Shown piece by piece: positions 11,132 through 25,310 of a stretch of 64,000 nt of DNA. The notes under the pieces are model-generated. The model worked only from the letters and a program-made list of their open reading frames with translations, was not told the origin of the DNA and did not search any database. The position numbers were made by a program, and so were the translations under genes. The DNA is from Osedax fenrisi (taxonomy: Eukaryota > Annelida > Polychaeta > Sabellida > Siboglinidae), in contig OZ025241.1 in NCBI GenBank assembly GCA_964019155.1, positions 4,594,793-4,658,792 of the forward strand, given 5' to 3'. Numbering within the stretch: the first letter of the stretch is position 1; each line of letters opens with the position of its first letter.

Positions 11132-11213
11132 ATATGTATTCGAGTTTATATATACAGAGATATAGATAAATTATGTTATTTGAAACATAGTATATTTGTT
11201 ATTATGTGCTATA

Positions 11214-11302
<89 letters not shown>

Positions 11303-11600
11303 TATTATTTATTTATAACCTTGTTTTGTTATACACTCGATTGTGTATTGATATATTATCATTAGTATATATAGCACTAGTATAGTCATTGCTACATCAG
11401 AACACCTAAGTGAGATACAATACCCCCTTCATTATTATTATCGCTATAGCTATATCTATTTATAGATCACGCCCTATTGTATTATTTTATATCAAGTATT
11501 ATACGAAGGACTTATCCATGCATGTCCTTTAATTTATATATTTATTATTAATTAAAATATACTACTAAACAAAGTGTACATACACACTTACAGTAACACC

Positions 11601-11656
<56 letters not shown>

Positions 11657-11849
11657 AATTGTGCAATACAAATACAATTAATGAGAATTATAATTTAAAT
11701 AAATCATAATATAATATAATAATTTTCATTAATTTTGTTGATATAAGAGTAACTATAGTTTAAGAATTTAATAAATGATATATTTTATATGATAATAAAT
11801 AGAATACTATATTACATTATATAAGCTATATATAGATTCTATAGATACA

Positions 11850-11889
<40 letters not shown>

Positions 11890-12359
11890 AATATAATGGT
11901 ATACTATACGTATATACTATATGTATAAACTAGGTATACCTATATATTCACTTATTTAATTAATAATAATAGTATATTTGTGAGTAACAACAACCAATAA
12001 ATATAAATATACAAATACAATGAATATTATAGTTTGAATTATATTCTTTCAGGTCTGTTTTCTATAACAATATATATTGTTAAACTATTAATATATAAAT
12101 GCGAATTGCGACATCTATGAAATGTAAAAAAAAAGAAATGACAAATATGCAAATATCAAATTTAGAGAATATCGCAATGAGATAATATATTAATGTTAAT
12201 ATTAGTATTACATCATAATATATACACATAAGAAGATCGGCTATATAATATATGCAAACTATTTTATAACTAATTAAGTCAATGTATACATATACATATA
12301 TCTATAGATAATCGGCATTCATATATTAATTTATTGTGACGTATACATATTTGTAATTG
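10928..12359. other. Downstream of PCGF: no gene seen
   Basis: AT-rich DNA with (TA)n at 11,100-11,125, 11,216-11,299, 11,605-11,653 and 11,857-11,885, a CA run at 11,075-11,096, and no coding signal I can support. Confidence 0.7.
11216..11299. repeat. (TA)n array
   Basis: An uninterrupted TA run of about 84 bp, 0.3 kb downstream of the PCGF stop codon. Confidence 0.97.
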
Positions 12360-12905
12360 ATATAATTATATATTAGTCATAATTCAATTTATTTTAAAGA
12401 CTTTTTGTGCCATAGCAATCAAGCGTCTAAAGTAAAAACAAAAAACAATATAACGGAACATAAACGAAAATAATAAACTAATAATAATATAAATAGGAAT
12501 ACAGAAAGTACTCAACATTAATATAAATTGTAAATAAAATTGTAGATATTGATAAATAGTGACAAAAAAATGATCAGGGAAATGCAATAGTAAATAGATA
12601 TGTTTTTAATATAGATTTAAAAGAGGTGGTGGATTGAGCGGAGCGTAGATTATGTGGTAGTTTATTCCTTAGATAAGGGGCCGATATGTGCCATGCACGA
12701 ATATTAGTGGTATGTAGATTAAGCTTAGAGGGTAGATGTAGAAGGTAATAAGTAGTTGAACGGAGAGAGATAGTGTGAGTAGAAATATAGATTAAGGAAG
12801 ATAGATATTCAGGTCGGTTGTGGTGAATAGAGTTATGAGTTAATAGAATAACTTTAAATATTATTCTAAATTTTATTGGTAGAATATATAATATAGAAAA
12901 TATAA
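12360..12905 (-). pseudogene. 5'-truncated CR1/L2-like LINE, C-terminal RT region
   Basis: Reading the - strand downward from about 12,905 gives LPIKFRIIFKVILL, then RPEYLSSLI, RAWHISAPYLRNKLP and LRSAQSTTSFKSILKTYLF before a stop near 12,583. This order is the usual C-terminal tail of CR1/L2-type reverse transcriptases ([HW]-LPI, P-x-YL, A-P-x-LWN-x-LP, FK-x2-LK-TYLF). Nothing from the polymerase core is present, so this is a short 5'-truncated insertion. The + strand segment is visibly GC-richer than its surroundings. The 3' UTR runs to about 12,360. Confidence 0.75.
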
Positions 12906-13265
12906 AAGATTACATTAAGTGCAAATTTACCTATTTATAATTTATAAATATCTTAGTATGATATTGTATTTTCTACAAATATAATGATGAAATAGTATTA
13001 TATATTTATATATAATAATAGTATAGCGCATAACTTTAGTGATGATGTTAATGAGAGTTACAGATATTACACGTTTGGAATACATATGCGCTGTGATAAC
13101 ATTACAATAAGAAACATTCATTAGGCATTCAATTATTCGTATTTATATCAAACTTATATATAAGGAGTTGGTAAAATAGAATTAAATATTCATAATGTAC
13201 TGTAAATATACTGTAAAGTTGTCTATACATACATATATAGGGTGTATACTATACACTGTATAGTA

Positions 13266-13315
<50 letters not shown>

Positions 13316-13511
13316 TGAAAGATATATAGATATATCTATAGAGATATATAGATATATATATTTATAATTATATCTATAACTAGACTTATATAACTATAAT
13401 GCCTTATATTAAGAGAGGAACACTAATATTTATATTATATATAATAGCCTATATGCGAGTAATCTATAGATACATAGATATACTATAGCAATAGTATACG
13501 TGCATATATAG

Positions 13512-13556
<45 letters not shown>

Positions 13557-13560
13557 ATAA

Positions 13561-13850
13561 TAACTGCCTGTGTGGCTCAGTGGATAAGGCGTCAGACACA
13601 CAAGCAGTAGGACACGGGTTCGACCCTAGTCCGGACCATTAATTAATTTTATAAAATGGGTCTTAACATATTATTTAGAAGTGATCTTATATAATTGTGT
13701 ATAAATAAATGATCGGCTCTCGTTAAAACCATGGATGCCTTAACATGATAGCGGCTTCGAAGGGACATTAGAGCCATATATGGTTATAAGTGAAAACTTC
13801 ATATAAGTTCCTGGATGGGATGAAAGGACTCCACCAAATAAAAATATACA
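13561..13850 (+). mobile_element. SINE copy 1, full length, tRNA(Arg)-like head
   Basis: The head (13,563-13,640) has an A box TGGCTCAGTGG and a B box GGTTCGACCCT. TGGATAAGGCGTCAGAC resembles the D-arm/anticodon-stem region of tRNA(Arg). The body continues through GTCTTAACATATTATTTAG, GATCGGCTCTCGTTAAAACC, GGCTTCGAAGGGACATTAG and the 3' block CCTGGATGGGATGAAAGGAC. (TA)n arrays lie on both sides. The tRNA part does not fold into a complete cloverleaf by eye and is not a functional tRNA gene. Confidence 0.85.
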
Positions 13851-13851
13851 T

Positions 13852-13887
<36 letters not shown>

Positions 13888-14339
13888 CGGAAAGTAACAT
13901 AATACGGACATTTTATTATTCATGGTTTTAACATATTATAACTCAATATTTGTATTCAATACTTATAATATATTTATAGTATATATATATATAATATAAT
14001 CATATATGATTATATATATTATTGTGATTTTTGATTTTAATTAATCTTTTTATACAATAGATATCGGGGGTGTCCATATTCGGTACCCATGTTCGAATAC
14101 GGACACCCTGCATTATAAAATGTACATGTACATTGTACATTGGACACCATATATAGTATATATTATATACCATTATATATCATATAGTATTTATGAATCA
14201 ATCAAATAAATTACAATTAGATTACTTATAATTAATGTTATGAATAATTTAATATATTTTCATTAGTAATTAATTTATTAATTTTTATTATTTTATAAAC
14301 AAATAATTACAATTGAAGTATATAAATAATAACCGTGGC

Positions 14340-16734
14340 TAGGGGCGTCGGAACGATATTTTTATGGGGGGGGGCTATTTATTTCTATGTTATATTATAT
14401 ATCCTATTATTTATTACTAATATAATTACTAACTATATCTTATTAATATCATATACCTCTTTAGTCAATGTTAACCCTTTAATATGCAATTAATAATATT
14501 TAATTTTTATAACAATAAGTAGGAATATATTAGAAAATAAATAATAAATATTAAATAATTTATTATTATATAGATATAGAATTATATTTATAAATATATC
14601 CATCTTAATTGTGTGAATTATTTTTTGATTGACATTTGCCATTACTAATGCATTGAATATACTATCTAGCATAGTATATCGTAACAACGTCTTTATTATT
14701 CGTAGCTTACTAAATCCACGCTAACATGACACAGAACTTGAGGGGCAAACCATTAAAATTTGATCACATTTATTATGCCGGAAAATATTTTTTTGAATTT
14801 TTGGAGATTGTTCCATCATGTATATGTTTATCCTCATCAGATGGTATTGAACGTAATGATTGATTTGAACATATGTAAATTCGATCTTTCAATCGTTAAT
14901 TCTTCATACATTTTTAATAAAATCTGTTTAGTGTAGAAAATTAATAGGATTAATAAGATTAATCTAAAAAAACAAACCTTTTTTTCATGAATTATATTAT
15001 TTGTAATAATGATTCCTTTAATTTATAAGAATATATAAATAATGTTTCCTTAGTATACAATTTGGTTTTAATTTTCATCATTATGTTATCAAACAACTCA
15101 GTATATTATATTCTGTAAATATTAATGATAAAGTATATTAACATATTAACTGATCATATCTAATCACATTCTTATATTAACACAACATTAACAATGTTAT
15201 ATTATTTTATCTAGATGAGGTACCTTACATAGTCTTTTGAACTTATATTACTATTCATCTCATACATATTTATAATAATTTATATTATATGTCTTATTAT
15301 TATTATCTGAATTATATATACTTAGAAAATTAAATAGATATATTTAAAATAAAAATAAATTATTATAATATTTTATTATAAACATTTATTAGACGCTATT
15401 TTGTATTTTATAAAAAAAATTATATAATATGCTTATAAAAGTAGGTTATTAACCTTGAATCAATATAAAAACTTGTATATATAAAATATAAAATATTGTT
15501 GTTTCTATATCTTCAATGAATGTGTGTAAATTATTTCTATCATTATTCAATTTAATTAGAATCATCTTTACTATTATCTGATCCTTTATGTTTATTTATT
15601 ATTGCTTTTTATTATGATTATATATAATTATAATTATATATGCTTTCAAGTATATTTTTTATAAATGTTACCTTCAATAGTTTTGTTGGTATCATGAAAG
15701 CTTTTACCTTCATAACCAAGCTTTCAAATATCAAACTTAAAATATTCATAAAAAATATTTTACTTATTCATATTTTGTAATAATAAATTTGCATATATTT
15801 GTGGTCTAATTTGGTAATATAATCTAATTCTTTATATTATTTCAGTGCATCGATTATACCACTATATTGATCTAATGTTGTTTTAATATACGATTTTCGC
15901 AGTCCATCTTGTTGGGCATAATGGTTTCAAAGGCTTTGCTTTGTTATTATTAGTATTATATACAATCCGGAATTTGATCGTGTGTTCATATAATAATCCC
16001 AAATCATGAACCACTCTCAAGGCTTTTCTTATATTTATATTATTATCTAATGATTATGCTATTAAGTTTGTGCGATGAGCTCCACATTGTGTATAAAAAG
16101 TGAATTGCTATTTATTCATTAGTATAGTCTTTACACCATTATATTGACTAGACATATTAGCTGCACCGTCATATGACTGTCCTCTTAATTTAGAAATAGG
16201 CAAGTTAAGATGTTAAAGTTCAGATAACATTAAATTTGCAATATTTGTTAAGTTGTATCCTCAGTCATATTGCATATTCCTATTCATATTTCTTTAATTT
16301 CTAGTTTTTATGTCAAATATCGAACCACCACAATGTCCTTCACACTTCCGTATATATCTTTAATTCCATCATAAATTGAGAAAGTTCCATTAATATCTTG
16401 TAATCAAATATTTAATAATTCAGATTTATATAGTTGAATAATTTCATTCTTAATATCGCCAGATAATAAGTATCTCTCAGAGATTCTCTCATGAATAGTA
16501 TCATATTTCATGGATGGGGGGGGGGGGGCAAACAATAATTAGCCCCCCCCCACGAATGTTTGGTGAAATTATTTAGCAAAAATTTGTATTAACAAAGACA
16601 ATATACTAGATTTAATGTATATACAATTTATTAATACACATTTCATGGGGGGGGGCAAAACATACTTAGCCCCCCCCCATATTTTTGAAAGGGGGGGTCC
16701 GATACCCCCCGCCCCCCCTGTTCCGACGCACCTA
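14340..16734 (-). mobile_element. hAT transposon with decayed transposase
   Basis: The terminal inverted repeats are TAGGGGCGTCGGAAC (left) and the complement of GTTCCGACGCACCTA (right). The flanking 8-bp duplication is ACCGTGGC at 14,332-14,339 and 16,735-16,742, the size expected of hAT elements. On the - strand near 16,200-15,870 the broken frame reads LRGQSYDGAANMSSQYNGV, QCGAHRTNLIA and PLCPTRWTAK. These are motifs of the TTF/ZMYM-type hAT transposases (RGQ-x-YDGAANM, C-x-AHR-x-NL, TRW). Several stops show it is inactive. The element also carries G9-13/C9 hairpins near its right end. Confidence 0.85.
16516..16678. repeat. Two poly-G/poly-C hairpins in hAT subterminal region
   Basis: A run of 13 G (16,516-16,528) pairs with 9 C (16,543-16,551), and 9 G (16,647-16,655) pairs with 9 C (16,670-16,678). 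The loops are similar (CAAACAATAATTAG and CAAAACATACTTAG), so they look like copies of one unit. A single G9 run sits near the left end at 14,366-14,374. Confidence 0.85.
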
Positions 16735-17305
16735 ACCGTGGCACATATTGAAAAATTGGTGGTATTAATATTATAAAGCACACTATTTGTATGAATATTA
16801 GAATCGTTCACACGCTGCGTGCTGATTGGTTACAGGGTGTCCGTATTAAAACATCAATAATGTCCGTATTAGAGAAGTATATACACATATCATATATATC
16901 ATATCATATATGACATCGATATATTTTCTCATAACTAAATTAATATTTTATAATAAATTGTAGAAATTATGCATATAAGTTTTAGAATCCTTTAGGTATT
17001 AATAATGTATTATTATATTTTATATATATATATATATTTGTAATACATTTGTATATGCTCGAATGATTGACATTTATTTTCAATAATTTAAGTTTAAGTG
17101 ACATTTTTTTTTGATAAATTTAAAAACGTAATTAAATATAAGTTTATTGGATATATCAGAATTATTTTAAAAATTAAAAAATTAAAAATACATTTTCATA
17201 TAGACAATTCATTAAATATTTTTTGTAGGATTTATGGGATATGAGATAACGATAGTGCACTCTCGTTAGCGTATACAGGTATTTCCGTTAATCGGATACT
17301 TTCAA

Positions 17306-17309
<4 letters not shown>

Positions 17310-17350
<41 letters not shown>

Positions 17351-17690
17351 ATAATATAACAATTAATTGTCCTAATGATACAATTAATATGACACTGCTT
17401 GTTAATACATATATTATAGAATTATATTATACATAGTTTCGGTATATATATAAAGTATACTTTATCTTCTTATCAATATAACTTGGTAATACATAACATG
17501 AAGTTCCCGATACAGCGAAATACTCATAACAATTGATTTCACTGAATCGATACTTCATAGATCGGAGTTTTAGTGTATTAATATCAATAATTCAATAACA
17601 GATAAAGTACTTCAAAATACAATAAATTCAGTGAAGAATAATTTTATATTTTATTTACTAAATCAATAATAATATATTGCTACTAGTAAT

Positions 17691-17727
<37 letters not shown>

Positions 17728-18379
17728 TTATAGGTATACTAATAATACTATATTATTAATATATTATAAATAATATATAATATATTATTATTTATTATAT
17801 AATATAATATATTAGTAATGATTTGTTTACTAAGTGAAGTATAAAGTTGAAGTATTTTCTAACATGAATGTTCACTCGCGGTACAATGACAAAATAAAGA
17901 GTAATACGAATGTATTAGTAAACACCAACATTGTTTTGAATAACAGTAACATGAAACGAGGAATATTCTAGAATAGAAAATATAATTAAATATAATATAT
18001 ACATTGTTAGATATCCGACATATTTTAAAATTCGAAATAATAATAGATTACTGTAAGTATAATATGTATATGATAAACTTAACTATTTATAAATTACATA
18101 CTTATAAACTTATTAAACTTATAGACTTATTAAACTTATAAACTTATTTTATAAATAAAATAATTGTATAAACCAATAATAATTCAACTTATATATAAAA
18201 GAGTATATAAATTATATATGCACTTTATTATCTATAATAATAGTAAATTATAAATTTATATTTTAACATATTTATTGTTTGTTGTTAACTTATATAACAA
18301 ATGTAAAACAAATTATATATAATGTTTATATAATGTATATAAATAACATATTTTTTAATAACAAATTTAAAATTAAATA

Positions 18380-18417
<38 letters not shown>

Positions 18418-18590
18418 TAGCGAGGGATAAACGATCAATCGAATTTGATACTTAAGTATAATATAAATTAATATAATTATTATTATAATATTATTGCGGA
18501 ATCTACTGTATATGTATATCGTATACGATATCGCTATAGCTACTCTTAGTTTACCATGGTCATACCTATATGTATGAATTATATATAATT
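17310..18590. other. AT-rich intergenic stretch
   Basis: (TA)n at 17,310-17,347, 17,695-17,722 and 18,380-18,413. No open frame, transposon end or RNA gene recognised. Confidence 0.65.
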
Positions 18591-18591
18591 A

Positions 18592-19661
18592 GGTGAAATT
18601 ATGCGATTACCGACTATTAAATGATTATTTGTAATAACTTATTCAATATTAAATATATTTATTCAATATTTTGTAAGTATACTTATATATATATGTATAC
18701 TTATATATGTATACTTATATATGTATACTTATATGTATACTTATATGTATTATTTTTTTTTTTTTATATACTTACATATATGTTAACATCATGGTAATGA
18801 ATAATGTGGCAATTTATAATTGTTGATATAATTATATTTACAAGAATAAACAAGGGGGTCGGTAATCGGAAACGATTGCCTAATACCGACCCCTTCTCCT
18901 ATTACCGACCTCCTAAATTAATCGTGGTATTAATAATTGTAGTATTATAATATCCAATACAAAATAGTAGATATACATAAATATAATTAATTATAACATA
19001 ACGCAATTTATTTATTATTGAATTTATGTTTTAATAATATTAAATTCAAATTTAAAATTATAATAATTATATTAAAATAGGGTATATTATAACTTAATAT
19101 TTATTTATTAATCAGTATGTATATAATTAACTAGAATCATGAATCCTAAATCTATATTAATGATACACAAACAACTTACAGCATATTTTAAAGTAAAATA
19201 CGGATCTATTTTTATTGGACATTATAAATCACATGGGGTCGGTATTAGGGTAATTTAGGGGGTCGGTAATAGGACAAATATATGGGTTGCTATAATTAAG
19301 ATATATTGGTTAATAGTTAATCAAATTAAAAATGTTTATACTTGTTATAAACATGTTATTGATCTACACTATTGTGTGCAGTATTAGGTTTTTTTTAAAT
19401 TAATATAAGTATTTACTATTATTTAAAAAAAGTTATTATTCACATATTTAAAAAGTAAAAACAGAATATTATATTTTATCAAATAACAACTGTAAGTTTG
19501 AGTATTTTTTTAAACAACATACTTATTCATATTTATCATTAAATCACTAACAGTTCATGTATATATATAATTTTTTGATATCTCTTATATATTAACTATA
19601 GTTACTGAGATACGAGAGGGGGTAGGTATTAGGAGGGGGTCGGTAATAAGAGACTTTCCCC
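18592..19661 (-). mobile_element. MITE family 2, intact-looking copy
   Basis: It is flanked by TA (18,590-18,591 and 19,662-19,663). The left end is GGTGAAATTATGCGATTACC; the right end is GGGGGTCGGTAATAAGAG followed by ACTTTCCCC. The word GGTCGGTAAT or its complement recurs at about 18,603, 18,855, 18,882, 18,895, 19,236, 19,258 and 19,640. ACTATAGTTACTGAGATACG lies just inside the right end. The 1,070 bp have no coding capacity. Confidence 0.85.
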
Positions 19662-19663
19662 TA

Positions 19664-20393
19664 TATGTTACATTCTGATATTATTATTATATATGTATTT
19701 ATATATAGCTATTTAAATTGTAAGATTGTATTATAATATGTGTATTTATAATATATGCATATGTTGATATATTTACAAAAAAATAAAATTAATAATTAAT
19801 TTAATTTTAATTTAAAATTATGTTGGTATATAATTTAAAAATTAAAAATTAAATTAATAATATATATTTTTAATATCTGTATATTTTAGATTTGTATGAA
19901 TAGTTTGTATGCATAAATATCGCATATTTTGTAACTATCTGCCAAAATACCTATTCGATAAAAAAGTTATAGAAAAGTAGTGTTTTAAAAAATACTGTTA
20001 TATATATATATATATATATATATCGACATATAGTCTATAGAAATCTAAATATAGAACATATTTGATCAAACATACACATATTGTATTTAGTCAAATTTAT
20101 ATTTTTATTTGTATATATATATCGTGTGACCACTTGTAAAATAATATTAATTATAAATATAAATAATTATGCGATAAAACCAATTATCAAAAATATATCT
20201 ATTAATAATTTGTTTTGATGATAATACTCATTTTAAATGTATATTAACTATACGTTGTTAACTATAAGTATACTTATAACACTATAGTGTTATTTGATGT
20301 ATATGTTGTGTATATTTTTTTATTATAATCAGCATATATTCTATTATAAAACTTCGCTAATATATGGTATATCTACGGTTACTGCAGTGTACA

Positions 20394-20448
<55 letters not shown>

Positions 20449-21297
20449 ATCATATACATTATATATGAAAATATGATAAGCTCATCAAACGTAATAGCGA
20501 TGCGATAGGCTGTATATTTGTAATAGTCGTGATAATTTATAAATTATAAAATTATAAAATATGTTGCATTACATATTTTCTATAGAAAATATGTATCGCA
20601 AAATATGTTACCTGAATATTAGTATAAATATTAGTGTACACGAGTGGATACCCAACGTATTCGGTCCATTATGAACTATTAATAATTACATTGTGAAATA
20701 CATAATGTTAAACTATAACTACAGTTCCCATTTATTGATAACGCTTATTTAAGTAAATACATAGTCGAAATATATAATCGAAAGTATAAAGTATAAATAT
20801 TTGCTAACGATACCATAGAAATAAACAAAGAATAATACGAAATTAAACAATTAAAGAAATTAAAACATTTAAAATGTTAACAGTTATCGTAAAAATAAAT
20901 GACAAATAATCGAAAATAGAAATAAATGATATAGTAGGATTAATATTAATAGCTGATACGAATATGTATTGATCATATTTAAATATAAATCATCATTAAT
21001 AAGCAATCGAGATGTAATTATGTATAATTTAAAAAATAAATTACTATTTTCATAGTGAATTTAAAACAATTAGTATACTAACTTTTAAAGATATATATAC
21101 ATATTTGTAAAGTAGAAGATACCTTGAATAATGATACTGTAGGAAGAATAGTTAATATAATAATATATAATTGAAACATTTAGGAATCTCGGCTATCCAT
21201 AAAGATAATAAAAAAATACTAATGAATGAATGGATAACAATAAAAGAAAGTGAATACAATTTAGCAAATCTGCTCAAAGGATAGAGTAAAGTTAATG

Positions 21298-21342
<45 letters not shown>

Positions 21343-22500
21343 TACACGTTAATGTATTCGTGGTCAGTCGATGTGATGGTCATCTATTGATATCAACAAA
21401 CAAGGGTCCATTATTGTAAGCACGAGCAAGGAACTGTCAAAGGAGTTAGGGATACGTTAATGTTGACTCCAATCGATGACTAAATAGTGATAATGGTGAG
21501 AAATAAACAACAATTAGTGACACTTTGGTGAGTTATAGTATACTATATTACAGGCTATATATAGCCTATAGGCCTAATTAGGCTTAATTAGTTAATTGTG
21601 ATTTGGTGAATTAGTGGAAGAGTAAACAACTATAATTACTATAGTATGTATACACATACACACACATATATATATGTTATATACATATATATTATGTAAT
21701 GCATCAATTTTACAGTGTACAATATATAGTATACATTATATATAATATAACTGTATACAGTGTACAATATAGTGTTAAAAAATGTTAAATGTTAATGTAT
21801 CTATTAATTACAAGTATGTTATTACTAAATAAAAACTTAAACGCACTTATTATACATGGTTTATAAATATAATTATTAATAATTCTATTATTAAATATTC
21901 TAAAATATATTATCAAAGTCCTTGTAAGAGATTCAAATTCCACATCTAAAATGTGTCGTTATTTCCAAAGTGTCATTATAAACGGATTTTCATGATGACC
22001 TACCATGTAAATATATGTAAATATATGTATATCAACCACATATTAAAAAAAATATCGTTATATCAGAATTATTATTACAAGTGGCAGCTATAAATATTGA
22101 TGAATCAATACTTTTATTTGTATTGTATTTATCATTTTATTTATATCTCATTTATTATTGTGATTTTATATTTTATTATAGTTTCTAATTTTTAAATTAT
22201 TATTATTTTTTCATTTCATTGTTTGTTTATATTACTATGATTTTATAATAATTTTTATAATTATTACTCTTGTATTATGTTATAATAATGTAAATGATAC
22301 TATCACATTGCGCATACTGTTAGGAGGTTTCGAATCATTCTCATGAAAACAAATTCACTGATCCCCCTTAGAATTTGTCTATAAATTGAATTCATTATTT
22401 CATATTGATTGTATATATATATATACTATCTTAATAGATCGATGCATAATACTATATCACGTGACTCGAGATTTCTGGTATATATTAGATATCGGGTAAT
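19664..22500. other. AT-rich intergenic stretch
   Basis: Only AT-rich sequence with (TA)n at 20,000-20,024, 20,395-20,443 and 21,299-21,339. A somewhat GC-richer piece at 21,345-21,480 could be an old transposon; no motif was recognised. Confidence 0.6.
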
Positions 22501-22620
22501 TTTTAATTTCTCGTTACATTATTAATATTATGTAATACACAACATTATTATGTATGTAATTTTTAATTTCCCGTTACATTATTAATATTATGTAATACAC
22601 AACATTATTATGTATGTATT
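22501..22620. repeat. 60-bp tandem duplication
   Basis: The two 60-bp copies (22,501-22,560 and 22,561-22,620) differ at only a couple of positions (TTTCTCGTT versus TTTCCCGTT). No gene is visible around it. Confidence 0.92.
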
Positions 22621-23164
22621 AACCATTATGTATTATTTTTTAAGATAAGAACTATTTACCCTTATTTCTCTCAATAAAAATGTTGATGTTTATCATTATA
22701 TATAATTAGTTAATTCTTTTTCATAATCTTTTAATGTATTGTTTATTTCTGTTTTTTTTACGTTGATGTCGACAAATATATTTTATGACTTTAAGAAGTC
22801 CTTAAACTAACTAACAATACTAATAATATATATATATATATGTATTTTAAAGTTAAACATGTATACATCAATACAAATATATAATGTAAATTATATTGGT
22901 TTCTAATAATATTTAGTTTTAATAATATTCCATAACTTTTATATAATACATGTTTTTGTTTAAGGGAAATTAAATAAAATTAATATTTAAAAATATATTT
23001 ATTTTTTATTTATCTAATTATATTATCTAACTATATTTTTTATATATAACACAAATAATTATACTTTAATATTAAGTATTAATACTAAGTATTAATAATA
23101 ATTTACTAATTTTTATTTTTTTTCTTATAAATTCCTACTATAGCCTGCAAATTTTCAGAACATT

Positions 23165-24525
23165 ATTTCCGGTAATATTATTCCATTAATATTATATTAA
23201 TTAGTATCATATTAATTAAAAGTATTATATTATTAATTATATCATTAATTAGTATAACATAAATTATAATGTATACATTAGTATGATATAAATTAGTATA
23301 CTATTAATTAGTATAATATTAATTAGTATTATATTAATAATTATATAATTAATAATTATAATTTAAATTAGTATAATATTAATAATGAATTAGTATGGTA
23401 TTATTAGTATACTATTAATTTGTATAATATTAATTAGTATAATATTTATTATTATAATATTAATTTATATAATATTAATTAGTGTAATATTAATCAGTAT
23501 ACTACTAATTAGTATACTACTAATTAGTATAATATTAATTAGTGTAATATTAATTAGTATAATATTAATTAGTATACTAATAATACTTAATACAAATAAT
23601 TCATTAGTATAATTTAAATTAGTATAATAGTAATATTAATTAGTGTAATATTAATTAGTATAATATTAATAAGTATACTAATAATACTTAATAAAAATAA
23701 TTCATTAGTATAAATTAAATTAGTATAATAATAGTATATTAATAATTGTATAATTAATTAGTGTAATTTAAATTAGTATAATATTAATAATTGTATGGTA
23801 TACTATTAATATTTAATTAGTATAATATTAATCAGTGTAATAATAATTAGTTTAATATTCATTAGTATAATATTAATTAGTATAATAATTTTATATTAAT
23901 AATTATATAATGAAGTAGTGTAATAATACAATATTAATTAGTATAATATTAATTAGAATAAATTTATCATAAAATTAATTATAAATAATGTAATTGTAAT
24001 TTGTTTGATTAATTCATCAATACTATATAGTGTATCTAGTGGTATATATGGTGTCCGTATTATAACACAGGGTGTCCGTATTCGGACATGGGTACCTAAT
24101 ACGGACACCCCCGTTATCTATAGAATTAAAAGATTAAATACAATTTTAAAATCACAATAATATCTATAATCATATAATATTAATATATTGTAATTTTTGA
24201 ATACAAATAATGAGTCATAAAATATTAAGACAATTTATTGTTTAAGTGTACGTATTAGGTTACTTTCCACTACTATTAATAATTATATAATTAATTAGTA
24301 TAATTTAAATAAGTGTAATAGTAATTAGTATAATATTATACTAATTTAATTTATTATAATTAATTATATTATTTATAATATTATACTAATTAATATTAAT
24401 AGTATAGTTAGTATAATAGTATATTAATTTATATTATTCTAATTAACTATATAATTATTAATAGTATATATTAATAATATATTAATTGATATTAAACCTA
24501 TTATACTAATATACTACAGTATCAT
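23165..24525. repeat. Degenerate ATTAGTATAATATTA minisatellite, split by a MITE
   Basis: Many imperfect copies of ATTAGTATAATATTA and ATTAGTATACTA fill 23,165-23,960 and again 24,275-24,525. The family-1 MITE half-copy lies between. No gene is visible. Confidence 0.85.
23960..24270 (+). mobile_element. MITE family 1, right-half copy
   Basis: It matches the right half of the 46.4 kb copy: GTGTCCGTATTATAACACAG, TTCGGACATGGGTACC, AATACGGACACCCCCG, and the end TATTAGGTTACTTTCCAC followed by TA. The left half is missing. Both flanks are the ATTAGTATAAT minisatellite. Confidence 0.82.
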
Positions 24526-25087
24526 ATTATCATTATTCGTGAATTTATGAATACACTTTATAAACATTTTATTTTATAAAAAAATCATATAGGATTTATA
24601 AATGTCACGGGAGCTTAACGCCACGAGGGCGTCGCGCTTCTCAGTTAAGTATTTCGAATACTGTCTCGAGTAATTATTCCCCCATCTAATTCATATTTTA
24701 TTATAATATATTATATTTTAATTAACACATTTTTATAAAAATAAAAATTATATATATAAATTTATAAATGTAATAATATATATATAATTTTTATATTTAT
24801 TCAAATTTTAAATGAAATTTAAAATACGACACTCGTATCAGTTATATATAGAGTAATATCTTTGTATTTCGAGAAAGTATTGATGAACATATTGACAAAG
24901 CAATTTTTCAGTCAATTTGTGAAATTTGCGAAATGAAACTTGCAAGTTTCATTTCGTTATACATATTGTGATAATAGTTACTAAACTTGATTTGTAATAA
25001 TCGTAGGTATTATTTAATATTACATATTAGCTCCTACTGTAATCTTCAGATCGTGGACGAGCGTATTCAAATGTTGTTGTTCTAGGC
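24526..25087. other. AT-rich stretch with a short GC-richer spot
   Basis: 24,600-24,680 has ACGCCACGAGGGCGT, a small hairpin, and TATTTCGAATACTGTCTCGAG. Nothing else is supported. Confidence 0.5.
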
Positions 25088-25310
25088 TAGTGATGTAAAT
25101 TAATCTCAAATATAAAGCTTCGATGCAGTTTCATTTATAAATCCATTTATAACTTCAAGTATACTTGAGGTTATAACTCGGCTCGGGCTCGTTTGGCTCG
25201 TAACGGCTCGGCTCAGGCTCGTTTTTTTAAGAACATGAAAGTCTCGGATCGGCATCAATGATAACAATATCGGCTCGGCATTAAAAAGCTCGGCATCATT
25301 TACATCACAA
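25088..25310 (+). mobile_element. hAT-like MITE (CTCGG family), short copy
   Basis: It starts TAGTGATGTAAATTAATC and ends GCATCATTTACATCACAA. The inside has CTCGGCTCGGGCTCG-type words. The terminal repeats match the other three copies, but no flanking duplication is visible here. Confidence 0.7.

Larger units (their letters stand above)
13887..17308 (-). mobile_element. MITE family 1, copy with nested hAT element
   Basis: The left end is GCGGAAAGTAACATAATACG after a TA; the right end is degenerate (GGATACTTTCAACC) before (TA)n. The interior shares GGTACCCATGTTCGAATAC, AATACGGACACCCTGC, CACGCTGCGTGCTGATTGG and GTTACAGGGTGTCCGTATT with the copies at 8.2 and 46.4 kb. About 2.4 kb of it is the hAT insertion at 14,340-16,734, leaving about 1 kb of MITE. 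It has no coding capacity of its own. Confidence 0.82.

Noticed and set aside
13561..13640. Functional tRNA gene
   Set aside because: It has A and B boxes but is the head of a dispersed SINE, lacks a clean acceptor stem, and recurs at 47.25, 48.45 and 58.7 kb.
16569..16811. 80-aa - strand frame (GGAGGIGPPLSKIWGG)
   Set aside because: It crosses the hAT terminus and translates the G/C hairpins.
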